From positions 154,676,409-154,740,408 of the forward strand of contig BSWB01000002.1 of NCBI GenBank assembly GCA_033239125.1: a DNA stretch of 64,000 nucleotides, in the 5' to 3' direction. Below the pieces are notes generated by a model. That model worked only from the letters and a program-made list of their open reading frames with translations. It did not search any database and had not been told where the DNA came from. Positions 35,301 to 44,262 of the stretch are shown here, one piece after another. Origin of the DNA: Fagopyrum homotropicum. Lineage: Eukaryota; Streptophyta; Magnoliopsida; Caryophyllales; Polygonaceae. The translations under genes and the position numbers were made by a program. How positions within the stretch are numbered: the first letter of the stretch is position 1; every line of letters starts with the position of its first letter.

Positions 35301-38260
35301 CTTCTAAGGAAACATCGGAAGCTCCTCAAGGATCATTGGAAGCTCCGAAAGCAATGGAACTCAAACCACTTCCTACTCATCTAAGGTACGCTTTTCTTGG
35401 ATCTAATTTCACCTTTCCGGTTATCGTTAGTTCCGACTTAAGCATAGATGAACATGAACAGCTCATGATTGTCCTTAGGAAACATAGAAAAGCCATAGGC
35501 TATACTATTGAGGACTTAGTAGGAATTAAACCCTCCCTATGCATGCATAAGATACTAATGGAGGAGGACTTTAGAACTTCGAGACAACCTCAAAGGCGGT
35601 TGAATCCGACCATGAAGGAGGTTGTCAAGAAGGAAATTCTTAAACTTCTTGATGCAGGTATCATCTATCCTATCTCCGATAGCAAGTGGGTGAGCCCGGT
35701 TCAAGTAGTTCCGAAGAAGGGAGGAATGACGGTCATCACCAATAAGGACAACGAACTCATTCCTACCCGAACCGTAACTGGATGGCGAATGTGTATAGAC
35801 TACCGCAAGCTCAACAACGCAACGCGAAAGGATCACTTTCCATTGCCATTCATCGATCAGATGCTTGAAAGGTTAGCACAACATTCATACTTTTGCTACC
35901 TTGACGGTTATAGTGGCTTCTTTCAGATTCCGATACATCCGGATGATCAAGAGAAGACCACATTCACGTGCCCTTGGGGTACGTTTGCCTATAGGAGAAT
36001 GCCGTTCGGGCTTTGCAACGCCCCAGCCACCTTTCAACGGTGCATGATGGCCATCTTCTCCGAATATGTAGAGGAAATCATGGAAGTCTTCATGGACGAC
36101 TTCTCCGTTTACGGTTCCTCTTTTAACGATTGTCTTTCTAACCTTTCTCTTGTTTTGCAAAGATGTGAAGACACTAACCTAGTTCTTAATTGGGAGAAGT
36201 GTCAGTTTATGGTTAAGGAAGGAATCGTGTTAGGTCACTTAGTCTCTAGTAGAGGGATAGAGGTAGACAGAGCTAAGATAGAGACCATAGAGAAACTTCC
36301 TCCCCCAATTTCGGTGAAAGGGATAAGAAGTTTCCTAGGACACGCTGGATTTTATAGACGTTTCATTAAGGACTTTTCTAAGATATCAAAACCTCTCACT
36401 AATCTATTGATGAAGGATGCGGTCTTTGAGTTTTCACAGGAATGTCTAGATGCGTTCAACACCATTCGGCAAGCTCTAATTTCAGCACCCATTATCCAAC
36501 CCCCGGATTGGACTCTCCCCTTCGAGATTATGTGTGATGCTAGTGACGAAGCCATTGGAGCTGTTCTTGGACAACGAAAGGAAGGACGAACCCACGCCAT
36601 ATACTACGCTAGCAAGACGCTAGACGAAGCTCAGCTCAACTACGCCACTACGGAAAAAGAGTTTCTAGTCATTGTCTACGCTATTGACAAGTTTCGCTCT
36701 TATCTTGTAGGTGCAAAGGTGATTGTCTACACGGATCATGCTGCGATCCGGTACCTCCTCACGAAGAAAGATGCGAAGCCAAGGCTGATTAGATGGATTC
36801 TTCTCCTACAAGAATTCGATCTTGAGATCCGCGACAAGAAAGGCTCGGAAAATTCTGTTGCGGATCATTTGAGTCGTCTAACACATCTAGAAGACGACCA
36901 TTTGCCCATTGATGACTCCTTTCCGGACGAACACCTACATATCATAGAGGAGTGCATCAAGGTAGTCTCCAAAGGTAACGAACCATGGTTTGCTGATTTC
37001 GTTAACTATATGGTTTGCCAGGAGATACCACCCGGACTGTCATACGCACAAAGGAAGAAGTTCTTCAAGGACGTCCGGGAATACTATTGGAACGAGCCTC
37101 TCCTCTTTAAGAGAGGTCCGGATGGCATCATCCGGCGATGTGTGCCGGAAGATGAGATGCAAAGTGTCATCCGCCATTGTCACTCACTACCTTGTGGAGG
37201 ACACGCTAGTTCGAACAAAACTAGCGCAAAGGTATTGCAATCTGGATTCTATTGGCCTACTTTATTTAAAGATGTGCAATCCTTTGTTTCTTGTTGCGAT
37301 GCTTGTCAAAGAACAGGCAATATCTCTAGAAGGAATGAGATGCCCCTCAACAACATCCAAGAGGTGGAGATTTTTGACGTTTGGGGAGTCGATTTCATGG
37401 GACCATTCCCTTCTTCTTGTGGAAACCAATACATATTATTGGCGGTAGACTACGTTTCTAGATGGGTGGAAGCAATTGCCTCTCCCACAAATGATGCCAT
37501 GGTGGTGGTTAAGTTCTTCAACAAGACCATTTTCCCACGATTCGGGACACCAAGGACAATCATTAGTGATGGAGGTTCTCACTTCATAGCCCGTCGCTTT
37601 GAAGCTCTTCTAGCCAAGTATGGGGTTACTCACAAGATCGCTACCCCTTACCATCCACAAACGAGTGGACAAGTTGAGATCTCAAATAGGGAGATCAAGG
37701 GAATTCTAGAGAAGACGGTTTCAAGGACTAGGAAGGATTGGTCCTTGAAACTAGATGACGCATTATGGGCGTACCGGACTGCATACAAGACTCCCATAGG
37801 AACCACACCATACAACCTTGTGTATGGGAAGTCTTGTCATTTGCCGGTAGAGCTAGAGCACAAAGCGTTTTGGGCTATCAAATGGCTAAATTTCAGCATG
37901 AAGGAAGCGGGAGAGAAGCGTCTCCTAGGCATCAACAAGCTGGATGAGCTTCGCTTGAACGCCTATGAAAACGCCAAAATCTACAAGGAAAGAGCAAAGC
38001 GTTGGCATGATAAGCATATCATTCCAAAGGACTTCAAAGAAGGAGATCAAGTTCTCCTCTTCAACTCAAGGCTTCGCCTCTTTCCAGGTAAGCTTAAATC
38101 CCGTTGGACTGGACCTTTTCTAATTAAGCGTATTTTCCCCCATGGTGCAGTTGAAGTATGGGGTGAAGCTAGCGGAAGTTTTAAGGTGAACGGCCAACGA
38201 CTCAAGAAGTACTCGCCGGAACTCCAAGCTGAGGAGTTTGCACCTACCGCACTCGAATAG
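32387..38260 (+). CDS. gag-pol: Athila-type gag-pol polyprotein, intact
   Basis: A 1957-residue single frame. Residues 20-85 are a charged coiled-coil and 90-112 an R/S-rich stretch. The gag core is about 184-380 (ESLFQSWERFQDLL, ALLEIYYKGLD). An Asn-rich tract fills 414-472, and no CCHC knuckle is present. The protease has DLGAS with D723. A linker of about 900-960 contains a palindrome cluster. RT has FMDDF with D1237 and D1238, RNase H has MCDASDEA with D1384, and integrase has H1597/H1599 then CCDAC, with D1669, D1728 and E1764 (35 residues between the last two). The C-terminal module has RWTGPF near 1905. There is no chromodomain, as expected for Athila. The start ATG is the first after the primer site. 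All catalytic residues are present, so it is probably functional. Confidence 0.96.
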   Translation: MRRSRNTEDLLPLDQELEKTLRQKRKEKKMAEENERNLQTELAEKEAQLRWNETLRQDEMDRHQSQVNGLQDMLFQMRIKMSDLEDKVGKKSSRRRSRSRRKSHSSADDSDSSMPPLEEIDPTININPFNPQGATNRRIPPRNARVERVDNEPRTLGQRMDPTQQPRRLGVNFDAEDVQGFSFNPQVITLVRQSQFGGTSTESPHQHLQNFECMMETMRPKSATTNSYKLKPFFFSLKGKALSWYQALPNGKLDTWEDLSAEFLTKFFPPSKTAELRGKINAFSMRPNESLFQSWERFQDLLLDCPHHGISKLALLEIYYKGLDAGTQFNLQSLSCGTFMDMREDDAWDFIEKQARVIEKYSHRKVEGNRVEQGAKLTHEAQNQIFSLNNEIKELKEAIKTNFPKQQEKDVGYLGNNNGGDNTNRNNDNRNNNRNNNWNGNNNNRNNNNWNNNRGSNNNNWRSNQQNSGNSYPSNSNSLTPPSSSSTPLKSQGQSSNGGNNTGKEKPDPMLETILGKLQGLENRIIKVDDQISKVDKAQKVLENQLFNHAEEVPRNQGKLPGKTEDNPKGRVMAITTRSGVTTTDPQPTFVEVPVEKDKGKGKEKEDVYVPPPAYKPPLPFPQSRARARLDKQFGKFIELMSKLHINIPFIDAIVGMPAYGKFLKELLSNKRKLEDFGEVKMSSDSSDLIKTMKEKMPPKLKDPGSFCIPIGVGDVTYDALCDLGASVSIIPLALCRKIGLGDPKPVKMMLYMADRSITRPVGIVEDVPVKLGKFFVPIDFVVLDIPADSPVPIILGRPFLATSGCMVDCKNGRLAFDIGEEKVEFVLSTLVKEPIFDEDIYNIQDEEGLSREEVSAILFNDPLQKVITMSLTNVGEEEECKEEIEALEAQEEMHEVELEKLHDEAEDTRIHGHTLYSTTVDSTTKIDFHSRGYYGRGTQEETVILTVEEGDRHTSSTSSNSSPTHSTSLETSKETSEAPQGSLEAPKAMELKPLPTHLRYAFLGSNFTFPVIVSSDLSIDEHEQLMIVLRKHRKAIGYTIEDLVGIKPSLCMHKILMEEDFRTSRQPQRRLNPTMKEVVKKEILKLLDAGIIYPISDSKWVSPVQVVPKKGGMTVITNKDNELIPTRTVTGWRMCIDYRKLNNATRKDHFPLPFIDQMLERLAQHSYFCYLDGYSGFFQIPIHPDDQEKTTFTCPWGTFAYRRMPFGLCNAPATFQRCMMAIFSEYVEEIMEVFMDDFSVYGSSFNDCLSNLSLVLQRCEDTNLVLNWEKCQFMVKEGIVLGHLVSSRGIEVDRAKIETIEKLPPPISVKGIRSFLGHAGFYRRFIKDFSKISKPLTNLLMKDAVFEFSQECLDAFNTIRQALISAPIIQPPDWTLPFEIMCDASDEAIGAVLGQRKEGRTHAIYYASKTLDEAQLNYATTEKEFLVIVYAIDKFRSYLVGAKVIVYTDHAAIRYLLTKKDAKPRLIRWILLLQEFDLEIRDKKGSENSVADHLSRLTHLEDDHLPIDDSFPDEHLHIIEECIKVVSKGNEPWFADFVNYMVCQEIPPGLSYAQRKKFFKDVREYYWNEPLLFKRGPDGIIRRCVPEDEMQSVIRHCHSLPCGGHASSNKTSAKVLQSGFYWPTLFKDVQSFVSCCDACQRTGNISRRNEMPLNNIQEVEIFDVWGVDFMGPFPSSCGNQYILLAVDYVSRWVEAIASPTNDAMVVVKFFNKTIFPRFGTPRTIISDGGSHFIARRFEALLAKYGVTHKIATPYHPQTSGQVEISNREIKGILEKTVSRTRKDWSLKLDDALWAYRTAYKTPIGTTPYNLVYGKSCHLPVELEHKAFWAIKWLNFSMKEAGEKRLLGINKLDELRLNAYENAKIYKERAKRWHDKHIIPKDFKEGDQVLLFNSRLRLFPGKLKSRWTGPFLIKRIFPHGAVEVWGEASGSFKVNGQRLKKYSPELQAEEFAPTALE
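35116..35234. repeat. Palindrome cluster inside gag-pol frame
   Basis: Within the linker between protease and RT (about residues 910-950) the DNA carries ATCCACGGTC, TTCCACGACCGTGGA, ATTACGGCCGTGGAA, GACCGTAATT and GACCGTGGAA. A 55-bp part (CCATTCCAGAGGATATTACG and what follows) parallels 30885-30945 of the LTR, including the spacing to the following ACCGTAATT. The frame stays open and encodes IHGHTLYSTT and FHSRGYYGRG. Confidence 0.85.
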
Positions 38261-38301
38261 GTACGACAATGGTCTAGCTACGGACCTTAAACAAAGCGCT
38301 T

Positions 38302-38319
38302 CTTGGGAGGCAACCCAAG
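38302..38319 (+). other. Small hairpin just after the gag-pol stop
   Basis: CTTGGG-AGGCAA-CCCAAG, 42 nt after the TAG, gives a 6-bp stem with a 6-nt loop, preceded by AACAAAGCGCTT. I recall TGGGAGGCAACCCA as a phrase often seen after pol in Athila-group elements, so it is probably a retained signal. Function unknown. Confidence 0.5.
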
Positions 38320-39090
38320 GTATTGCATTTTTGTTTTTGTTTTCGATTCATAGACTAGTTAGAATAGACGTTTTTGCTTTATTTTGCCTCGATTTCTTCC
38401 GGTATGTTCGTGTTTTTGGATGTAGGATCGATGGAAAAGGAGAAAGGAGGGATAATGTCGAAGAAAAGTGACGAAATTTGGACTTTGAAGCTTTACAGAA
38501 GGTTCCACGGTCTAAATTACGGTCGTCATAGCTACAGTGGCCGTAATTCTCAAAAGCTTGTGAAAAATCATCAAAACCACGGTTCCGTACACTTCCACGG
38601 CCGTGGAATGCCCCGATAGACCGTGATTTTTGGAAATTTTGCCTGCGAGTATAAAAGCCACACTTCTTCACAAAACCACCACAATTCTTCCCCAATTCCA
38701 CGACCTAGATACCGAAAACCCGCAGCCACTCCAAATTCTTCGTTTCCTAATCGTTTTCAACGATTCTTCATCCTAAACTGCAGCAAATCCAACCACGAAC
38801 AGGATCCAAACAACAAATCGAGTGGAAATCGATCAACAAACACGCATTTTGGATTTTTCAATCCGAAAAAGAGGTTATTTCTTTCTTCTCGGTTCTCGTG
38901 GATTTGGTTTGTTTTTGCTATAGATTTTTAGGAAGAACTGACAAAGACTGGAAGGAATTAGATTAGGATTGCTTGTTGTGGTGATTGTTGGTGAATTTGC
39001 TGAGATTCACGAATTTCTGAGACGAATCACGGTCTCTGGGTAAACCACGGTCGTGGAACCTGAAGAACAGACCGTGATTTTTGGAGAAAA
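38320..39090 (+). other. Region between gag-pol and third ORF of B
   Basis: About 770 bp without a supported frame. It holds two palindrome groups. At 38503-38630 are TTCCACGGTC, ATTACGGTC facing GGCCGTAAT, TTCCACGGCCGTGGAA and GACCGTGATT. A long hairpin is at 39025-39080. ORFs at 38374-38931 are read through these repeats and look spurious. A spliced message for the third ORF would have to cross this region. Confidence 0.6.
39025..39080 (+). repeat. Hairpin 10 nt upstream of third ORF
   Basis: AATCACGGTCT at the left pairs perfectly with AGACCGTGATT at the right, around CCACGGTCGTGG in the middle. The ATG of the third ORF is at 39091. The arrangement copies the 31640-31695 unit of the LTR, with different inner arms. 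Confidence 0.85.
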
Positions 39091-40659
39091 ATGGATTTCG
39101 TAAGGAGAGTTTCAGGAAGGATAAAGGAGAAGAAAGGGGACCAAAATAAGAAAAGAAAGGGCAACCCCTCCACCTCTAGGGCACCACCACCCTCATCCCC
39201 CTCACTACCATCCTCACCTTCACCTCCATCTTCACCACCTCACCCTAGCGTCCCAACCATACATGAGAACCACCTAGCTGCATTTGAGAGGATAGAGAAG
39301 AGGGCAGTGATTGGCCCTAGGTATTTGTTGTTGGAGGATCTACATCCTCTTAACATTGTTGACGATCTTACATGGCTCTTGGATAGAGCCGGATTGCTTG
39401 TCTTCACGAACATTCGTGAAGACGCTTATGAGGAGATCACCCGGGAGGTTGTGACGTCCTTCGAGCACAGCCATGTTGATAGGACCGTCTCCTTCCGTCT
39501 CATGAATCATGACTATCAGTTGAGTATAGTTGAGTTTGGGACCATTTTCGGGTTCCATGAGACCTATAACGGTCGATTTCCGAGCGGAGTTTACCCCAAG
39601 GACTTTTGGGGGGAAGTAGCAATGATATACGCCGACGAGGACCGTTGGCAACCCGCCGATACCAAGGCTAGATTGATGTACCATCTAGCCTTGAAGATAG
39701 CTCACCGTGTTCTTTCGGAGTGTCTCTTTCCTAGGACGGAGACGCCACAAAAGATCAAGACGGATGAGCTATTCTTGCTCTATTGTATGCTTTACGGTCG
39801 CCGTGCAGATTGTGCCACTCTTTTGGCGGCTACGATGAGTAAACTGAAGAACAAGAAGAAGGGGAACATTGGATATGGTGGGATAGTGACCCACATTGCT
39901 AGGACGTTCGGTGTTGATTTTTCTGCTTGCACCCGTATACCGGCGGTTCCCTTAGGGCTACATGCTTTTATGGTCAGGGGACTCATCTTCCCCACACATG
40001 GAGGTCCGCCTTATGCAGGCATGCCTTGGGAGACTAGGACGGGTAGAGGGATTGAGTGGCTGCCGGAGTATTCCATTGTGGCGGGACGCCACAATTGGAA
40101 GGAGACGTTCGCTGCGATGCATGCGAACAGGCTAGGAGCTCCCCTTTACGTTCCACCACCGGTTGTGGAGGAGGAGGAGATGGGAGAGCAGTACGAGAGT
40201 GGTGGAGGAGCGGAGCAGGAGTTCGGCACGTTTCCGGATCAGCTGGAGGCGGCCCCGGATGTACCTAGGCGCTCTCCACGTCCAGCTAGAGCTTCAGGCT
40301 CGTCATCTCGCCGTGCCAGCGTGAGTGAGAGGCCCACGTGGATGACTACACCTCTCACTTGGTACGACACACCCCCTCCTTGGTCCACTACGCAGCCAGC
40401 AGCACCACCGCCACCACCAGCACCAGCACCAGCAGATGCCCCCGCATGGTATGATCACGCCCCGGGATGGTATGAGAGGATGCCGGATTGGGCTACCGGA
40501 CTTTCGGAGAGAGTCGGAGCGCTAGAGATCCGGGCGGATGCTAGAGACGGACGCCTAGACGACCTTGACCACATGATGAGGGACGTCTACCGCCAGCAGT
40601 TTGGGCGGTTCTATGATCCGAGTTTCTCTCCATTCCCACCTCCACCGGCGCCGCAGTGA
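39091..40659 (+). CDS. Third ORF of Athila-like element B (function unknown)
   Basis: 522 residues with a normal ATG. Residues 1-27 are K/R-rich and 28-52 P/S-rich. A folded-looking core spans about 55-335 (LLEDLHPLNIVDDLTWLLDR, FGTIFGFHETYNGRFP, KIKTDELFLLYCMLYGRR, GLHAFMVRGLIFP). Then come an acidic stretch, SSSRRASVSERPTWM, and W/Y/P-rich repeats (PLTWYDTPPPW, APAWYDHAPGWY), ending FPPPPAPQ. The core resembles the ORF-1 type proteins of Athila elements as I remember them. It sits where retroviruses have env, but I see no signal peptide, transmembrane segment or furin-type site, so I do not call it an envelope. It is intact, and a fragment of a second copy is at 675-1275. Confidence 0.85.
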   Translation: MDFVRRVSGRIKEKKGDQNKKRKGNPSTSRAPPPSSPSLPSSPSPPSSPPHPSVPTIHENHLAAFERIEKRAVIGPRYLLLEDLHPLNIVDDLTWLLDRAGLLVFTNIREDAYEEITREVVTSFEHSHVDRTVSFRLMNHDYQLSIVEFGTIFGFHETYNGRFPSGVYPKDFWGEVAMIYADEDRWQPADTKARLMYHLALKIAHRVLSECLFPRTETPQKIKTDELFLLYCMLYGRRADCATLLAATMSKLKNKKKGNIGYGGIVTHIARTFGVDFSACTRIPAVPLGLHAFMVRGLIFPTHGGPPYAGMPWETRTGRGIEWLPEYSIVAGRHNWKETFAAMHANRLGAPLYVPPPVVEEEEMGEQYESGGGAEQEFGTFPDQLEAAPDVPRRSPRPARASGSSSRRASVSERPTWMTTPLTWYDTPPPWSTTQPAAPPPPPAPAPADAPAWYDHAPGWYERMPDWATGLSERVGALEIRADARDGRLDDLDHMMRDVYRQQFGRFYDPSFSPFPPPPAPQ

Positions 40660-41997
40660 TCGATGCATGACCGTTTGTTTTAGACATTCCCGCCACCACT
40701 TGTGAGTTTCTTTTTCTTTTCTTTCTTTTGTTCTTTCTTGTGAACATTAGGGACAATGTTCGTCCTAAGTATGGGGTGGGATGTACTAAAAGTTTGTAAT
40801 AACTCTACTCTCTATGTTTGCTTCATTTGAGACTATCATTGCATGTTCATTATGTGTTACACGTTTCCTTATTGCATTGCATGAAAAATGACTTAAAAAA
40901 CCCATAAAAATTGAAAATTTTTGAAAAATTTTGTGTTTCTAATGAATTGAGATGATTTCCATGATAATCACTACTTGTGAATTGAGTTTGATGACAATTG
41001 CATGCTTAAAAGGATTGTAAATCAAAAAGAATTTGAATGAATGAATTCTACCTCTTTTGCAAGTTTTATAATGTGAAAACATTGCCTAAATCATGTTGAG
41101 AAATTGAAGTTGAAATCACATTATAAGTTCCTATACTTCTTGTTGAAATGATTAAGGCAATTCGATACTTTCTTTCCTCTTTCTTTGATCATCTAGCTCC
41201 TCATTGAAATATTAGCCTCCTTTACCTATCCGGGAACTTGGAAAAGTGAATGAGAAAAAGGCATGTTTGATGTGGGAGGGCCATGAGAGCAATTATTTGC
41301 AATCAATTGAATAGAAAGAATTTATAGGTTTGGGGAAGTCAATCATGACGATGAGTAACTCGGCACCATTCACATAGCCGGGTGTTTGTGTCTTGCCAAA
41401 GTCGGATTGAGCGATATTCCTAGCGGATTATGGTATGTGCGCTAAGGGTTTGAGGCATCTCTTGCAATTATTGAGAAACGCCAATCTCCTAGGCTTCGGT
41501 TTTTGTGCACCTCTATCCATAACTCCAAAAGTAAAAATGAAAAGAAGAGAGCGAAGCTCTAAGTTGAAGTGTTGCGGGAACCGCATAAGAAGAAGAAGGT
41601 AGTTGTCCACTTTCCCGGATTTATGCACCACTTTCCCTTAAAGTTTTCCCTTCCCTTCCATACTCTAGACCTTTTCCTTGAAAGTCCTTAAGATCAAAAG
41701 AATGTTATATGACTTGGTGATCTAAATTGAAGTTTTTTTGAGATTGATTTTGTTAATGTTTGAAGGTTATAATGCTTGTTTTGAGGTTAAGTTGATTCAT
41801 GAACTCTCTTTGCTTTTTACTCTTTAATTAAGTATGTGAAAGTTTGAAAAACGATTGAAGCAAGGTTTGAGAATGATCTATTCTCTAGAAGTCACATTCA
41901 TCCAAAAGAAGGTACACATATTTCATCCTAACTCTTGTTTTAAAGCTTTTTAAAGGACCTTGCTTAGGGACAAGCAAGTGCTAAGTATGGGGTTATT
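40660..41997 (+). other. 3' non-coding region of B
   Basis: 1.3 kb collinear with 1276-2636 of A. At its start (40746-40780) is ATTAGGGACAATG then AAGTATGGGGTGGG. At its end (41963-41991) is CTTAGGGACAAG then AAGTATGGGGT, followed by TATTTG and the LTR. The second copy is the best polypurine tract candidate. ORFs 41428-41631 and others are not supported. The conserved middle with CATAGCCGGGTGTTTGTGTC suggests a kept RNA or DNA function. Confidence 0.75.
41980..41997 (+). promoter_or_regulatory. Polypurine tract candidate of B
   Basis: AAGTATGGGG followed by TTATTTG immediately precedes the TG of the 3' LTR. Element A has AAGTATGGGGTATTTTG at the same place (2621-2636). It is short and separated from the LTR by a T-rich step, so the exact cut site is uncertain. 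Confidence 0.5.
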
Positions 41998-43768
41998 TGT
42001 TAGCATGAAATATTGTGATATTTTAGGCACGTTTTCTAATCGTATTTGATTCATATTCATAGTCTTTAATTGATCTTTATGCATATGTGAGCTAGTATTG
42101 CCTATATTGTCGATGTGGATGTCTACACTAGTTCTATGTTGATTATAGGTGATTTGGAGCTATTTCCGAACGGAATCGAGCAAAGGAGAGCTGAGTTGAT
42201 ATGTCCATAGATCGAGGACACTTTTTGGAAGCAATTTGGAGTCTTAGATTGAGGAATGCACGAGTTTAGGGAAGAATCACGTTCTTACCCTAAATTACGC
42301 CCTAAAATACGGCCGTATCACAAACCACGTTCAGAATTACGGCCGTGGATTTGGAGTCAGAAATCCATGTTCATTCCAGGGGATTACACGGCCGTGGAAT
42401 ATATGTTGCAAACCGTAATTGTTTCCACGCCCTAAATTACGGTCGTGGAACACTTCCACGACCGTGATCTTGGCGAATCTTTTCGCCACACTTTGAAGCC
42501 ACGATCTTTTAAAGATTGGGCCGGGCCGACATTTTGCCCTACACTATAAAAAGACGGACGAAGCAAGATTCCGTCACCTCGCTTACGACCTTCGATACCC
42601 GTTTGCCCTCATTCTTCGCCGCTTAGACACGAAGACGTTTTGCTTAGTTGCTTGGAAGCAATTGACATCTCTTTGAAGAGATCGAAGCTCGTTTTTGGAA
42701 TTCCTCTAATCTCGCACTTTTGGTGGAGATTGCTGTTGAGATCTCCGGATTGGCGGAAGATCGTAGTTCTTGGAAGATTTTTTCAAGAAGATCTCTCTTC
42801 TTGACTAGGTTCGATTTGGAAAACGGATTGACATCCCGTTTTCTTTTCTTTCCTAGAGTTACGATTATTTGTTCTATTTTGAATCTTTTGATAAACACTT
42901 GTTCTTGATTGTGATCTTGAGATTTGTTTGAAGATTATTGATAGTTCTTGAAAGTTCCCATCTTTTATCTTTTAATTCTTGAATTAATATCAATATGACT
43001 GTTATTGGCTAAAAACCCTTAACAATTCTAAGGTGAAGGGTTGATAGTTGTGGCATAGGTGATGATAGATCAATCGCAAACAGATTAGACCCTGAGAGTT
43101 AGAGAGAATTGCCGACAACCCTAAATTACGGTCTGTTCTTGAGTCCACGGCCGTGGAACCTCAAGAACTAACCGTGATTTCCCTTTAGTTTACGAACTTG
43201 CTTTTACTTTAATCCAAAGTTAAAGATTTGCTTTAGCTTAGTTTAGACTTGTCTTTTCTAGGTGGTAGTGAAGCCTCAACAACCTCTACCTCGATTGTGA
43301 GTGTCATAACCTCAATCGGTTAAGTTAGTCTTGATCCTTGGATTATAAGTTTGGGTATTTGACACTAATTCTCATCTTTAGAATCTTTCTATATTGAGCC
43401 TCAACAACCTGTATAGAGAGTACCTTGTAGGTGAGTTACATAAGGTTTTTGGAACCTCAACCGTACGATTACCTTACATTAGTATACCTTTGCATATCTC
43501 CACTCTGTCTTTACATCATTAGTATATCTTGAATCTATTGCCGCAACTGGATACCTGAAACTTTAGGATTGTTGTTTTCCCAATATCTGCAAAACTCCCA
43601 TATTTATTTGCTTGATAATCTGCAATCGAGTTCGCTCCACCCAAATCCCTGTGTTCGATACTCTGGAATTCTTGCTTAACTACGTCGATCCGTACACTGC
43701 GGGTTCGCTTGCTTGATTCTAGTTTTATAAATTTAAAACTTATTTGCACACACCTCTAGGGGCGAACA
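41998..43768 (+). repeat. 3' LTR of B
   Basis: 1771 bp, with the same ends and length as the 5' LTR. Differences seen by eye include GATAGTCTTTGATT/CATAGTCTTTAATT near the start, CCACAATC/CCACGATC, GAATTTATATC/GAATTAATATC and AATCGCC/AATTGCC. It is followed by TSD TTTTC. Confidence 0.97.
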
Positions 43769-43773
43769 TTTTC

Positions 43774-43967
43774 CCTTTGTCTTGAACTCGGCTACGAGTC
43801 TTTTACGCTTTCTTTTGTTTAAACCATTCGTTTTATTTTAAGTTTTGGTTTTCTTTTGTTTGTGACTTTTTGTAAGTTTTGTTGTGTCGTTGCTACTCTG
43901 AGGGTCGGGACCCATTGTGAGGTTCTAGCCCATAACGCTTCAAGTTTCCAGAACTTGGGGTGTTATA
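43774..43967 (+). repeat. 5' LTR of V, second part
   Basis: It continues the V LTR after B and its TSD, with TTGAACTCGGCTACGAGTC and TGAGGGTCGGGACCCATTGTG, and ends GGGGTGTTATA. The usual end is TTACA, so the terminal CA has become TA. With 29015-30514 the LTR is 1694 bp, against 1669 bp for the 3' LTR. Confidence 0.9.
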
Positions 43968-43970
43968 ATA

Positions 43971-43988
43971 TGGTATCAGAGCTCTAGG
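43971..43988 (+). promoter_or_regulatory. Primer-binding site of V
   Basis: TGGTATCAGAGCTCTAGG, intact, three nucleotides after the LTR end. It is the initiator methionine tRNA type and identical to Z. Confidence 0.93.
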
Positions 43989-44262
43989 TTGGCAGCAATG
44001 GCACTCGTCATCTTCTAAAGGTCAAATAGATAAATAAACAAAATCCGCAAGGGATCTAAGTTTTCAAGGGGGGTTTTGTTTTAAACTTGTCGGTCTGGGA
44101 TAGATGTACGGGCGACCATCACTACCTCCACGGATCTCAACAATTAGTTTTCTTTTATGTTGGCATTTGTGTGCTTTTTCTGGATTTCTGCTTTAGTTGA
44201 TAGTGTGGCCTTATATATCTATATATCCCTATCATAGATTGCGCGTACTAGAGCTACATACA

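Larger units (their letters stand above)
30515..43768 (+). mobile_element. Complete Athila-like retrotransposon B
   Basis: A 13,254-bp element with identical TSDs TTTTC (30510-30514 and 43769-43773), inserted in the 5' LTR of V. Both LTRs are 1771 bp and differ at about five places by eye. It has a tRNA-Asp type primer site, one intact 1957-codon gag-pol frame, a 522-codon third ORF and a 1.3-kb 3' non-coding region. The lack of any stop in gag-pol and the near-identical LTRs indicate a very recent insertion, possibly still competent. Confidence 0.97.

Noticed and set aside
39091..40659. Third ORF of B as an envelope gene
   Set aside because: The position fits, but there is no signal peptide, transmembrane segment or processing site. 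The core looks like a soluble Athila ORF-1 type protein.
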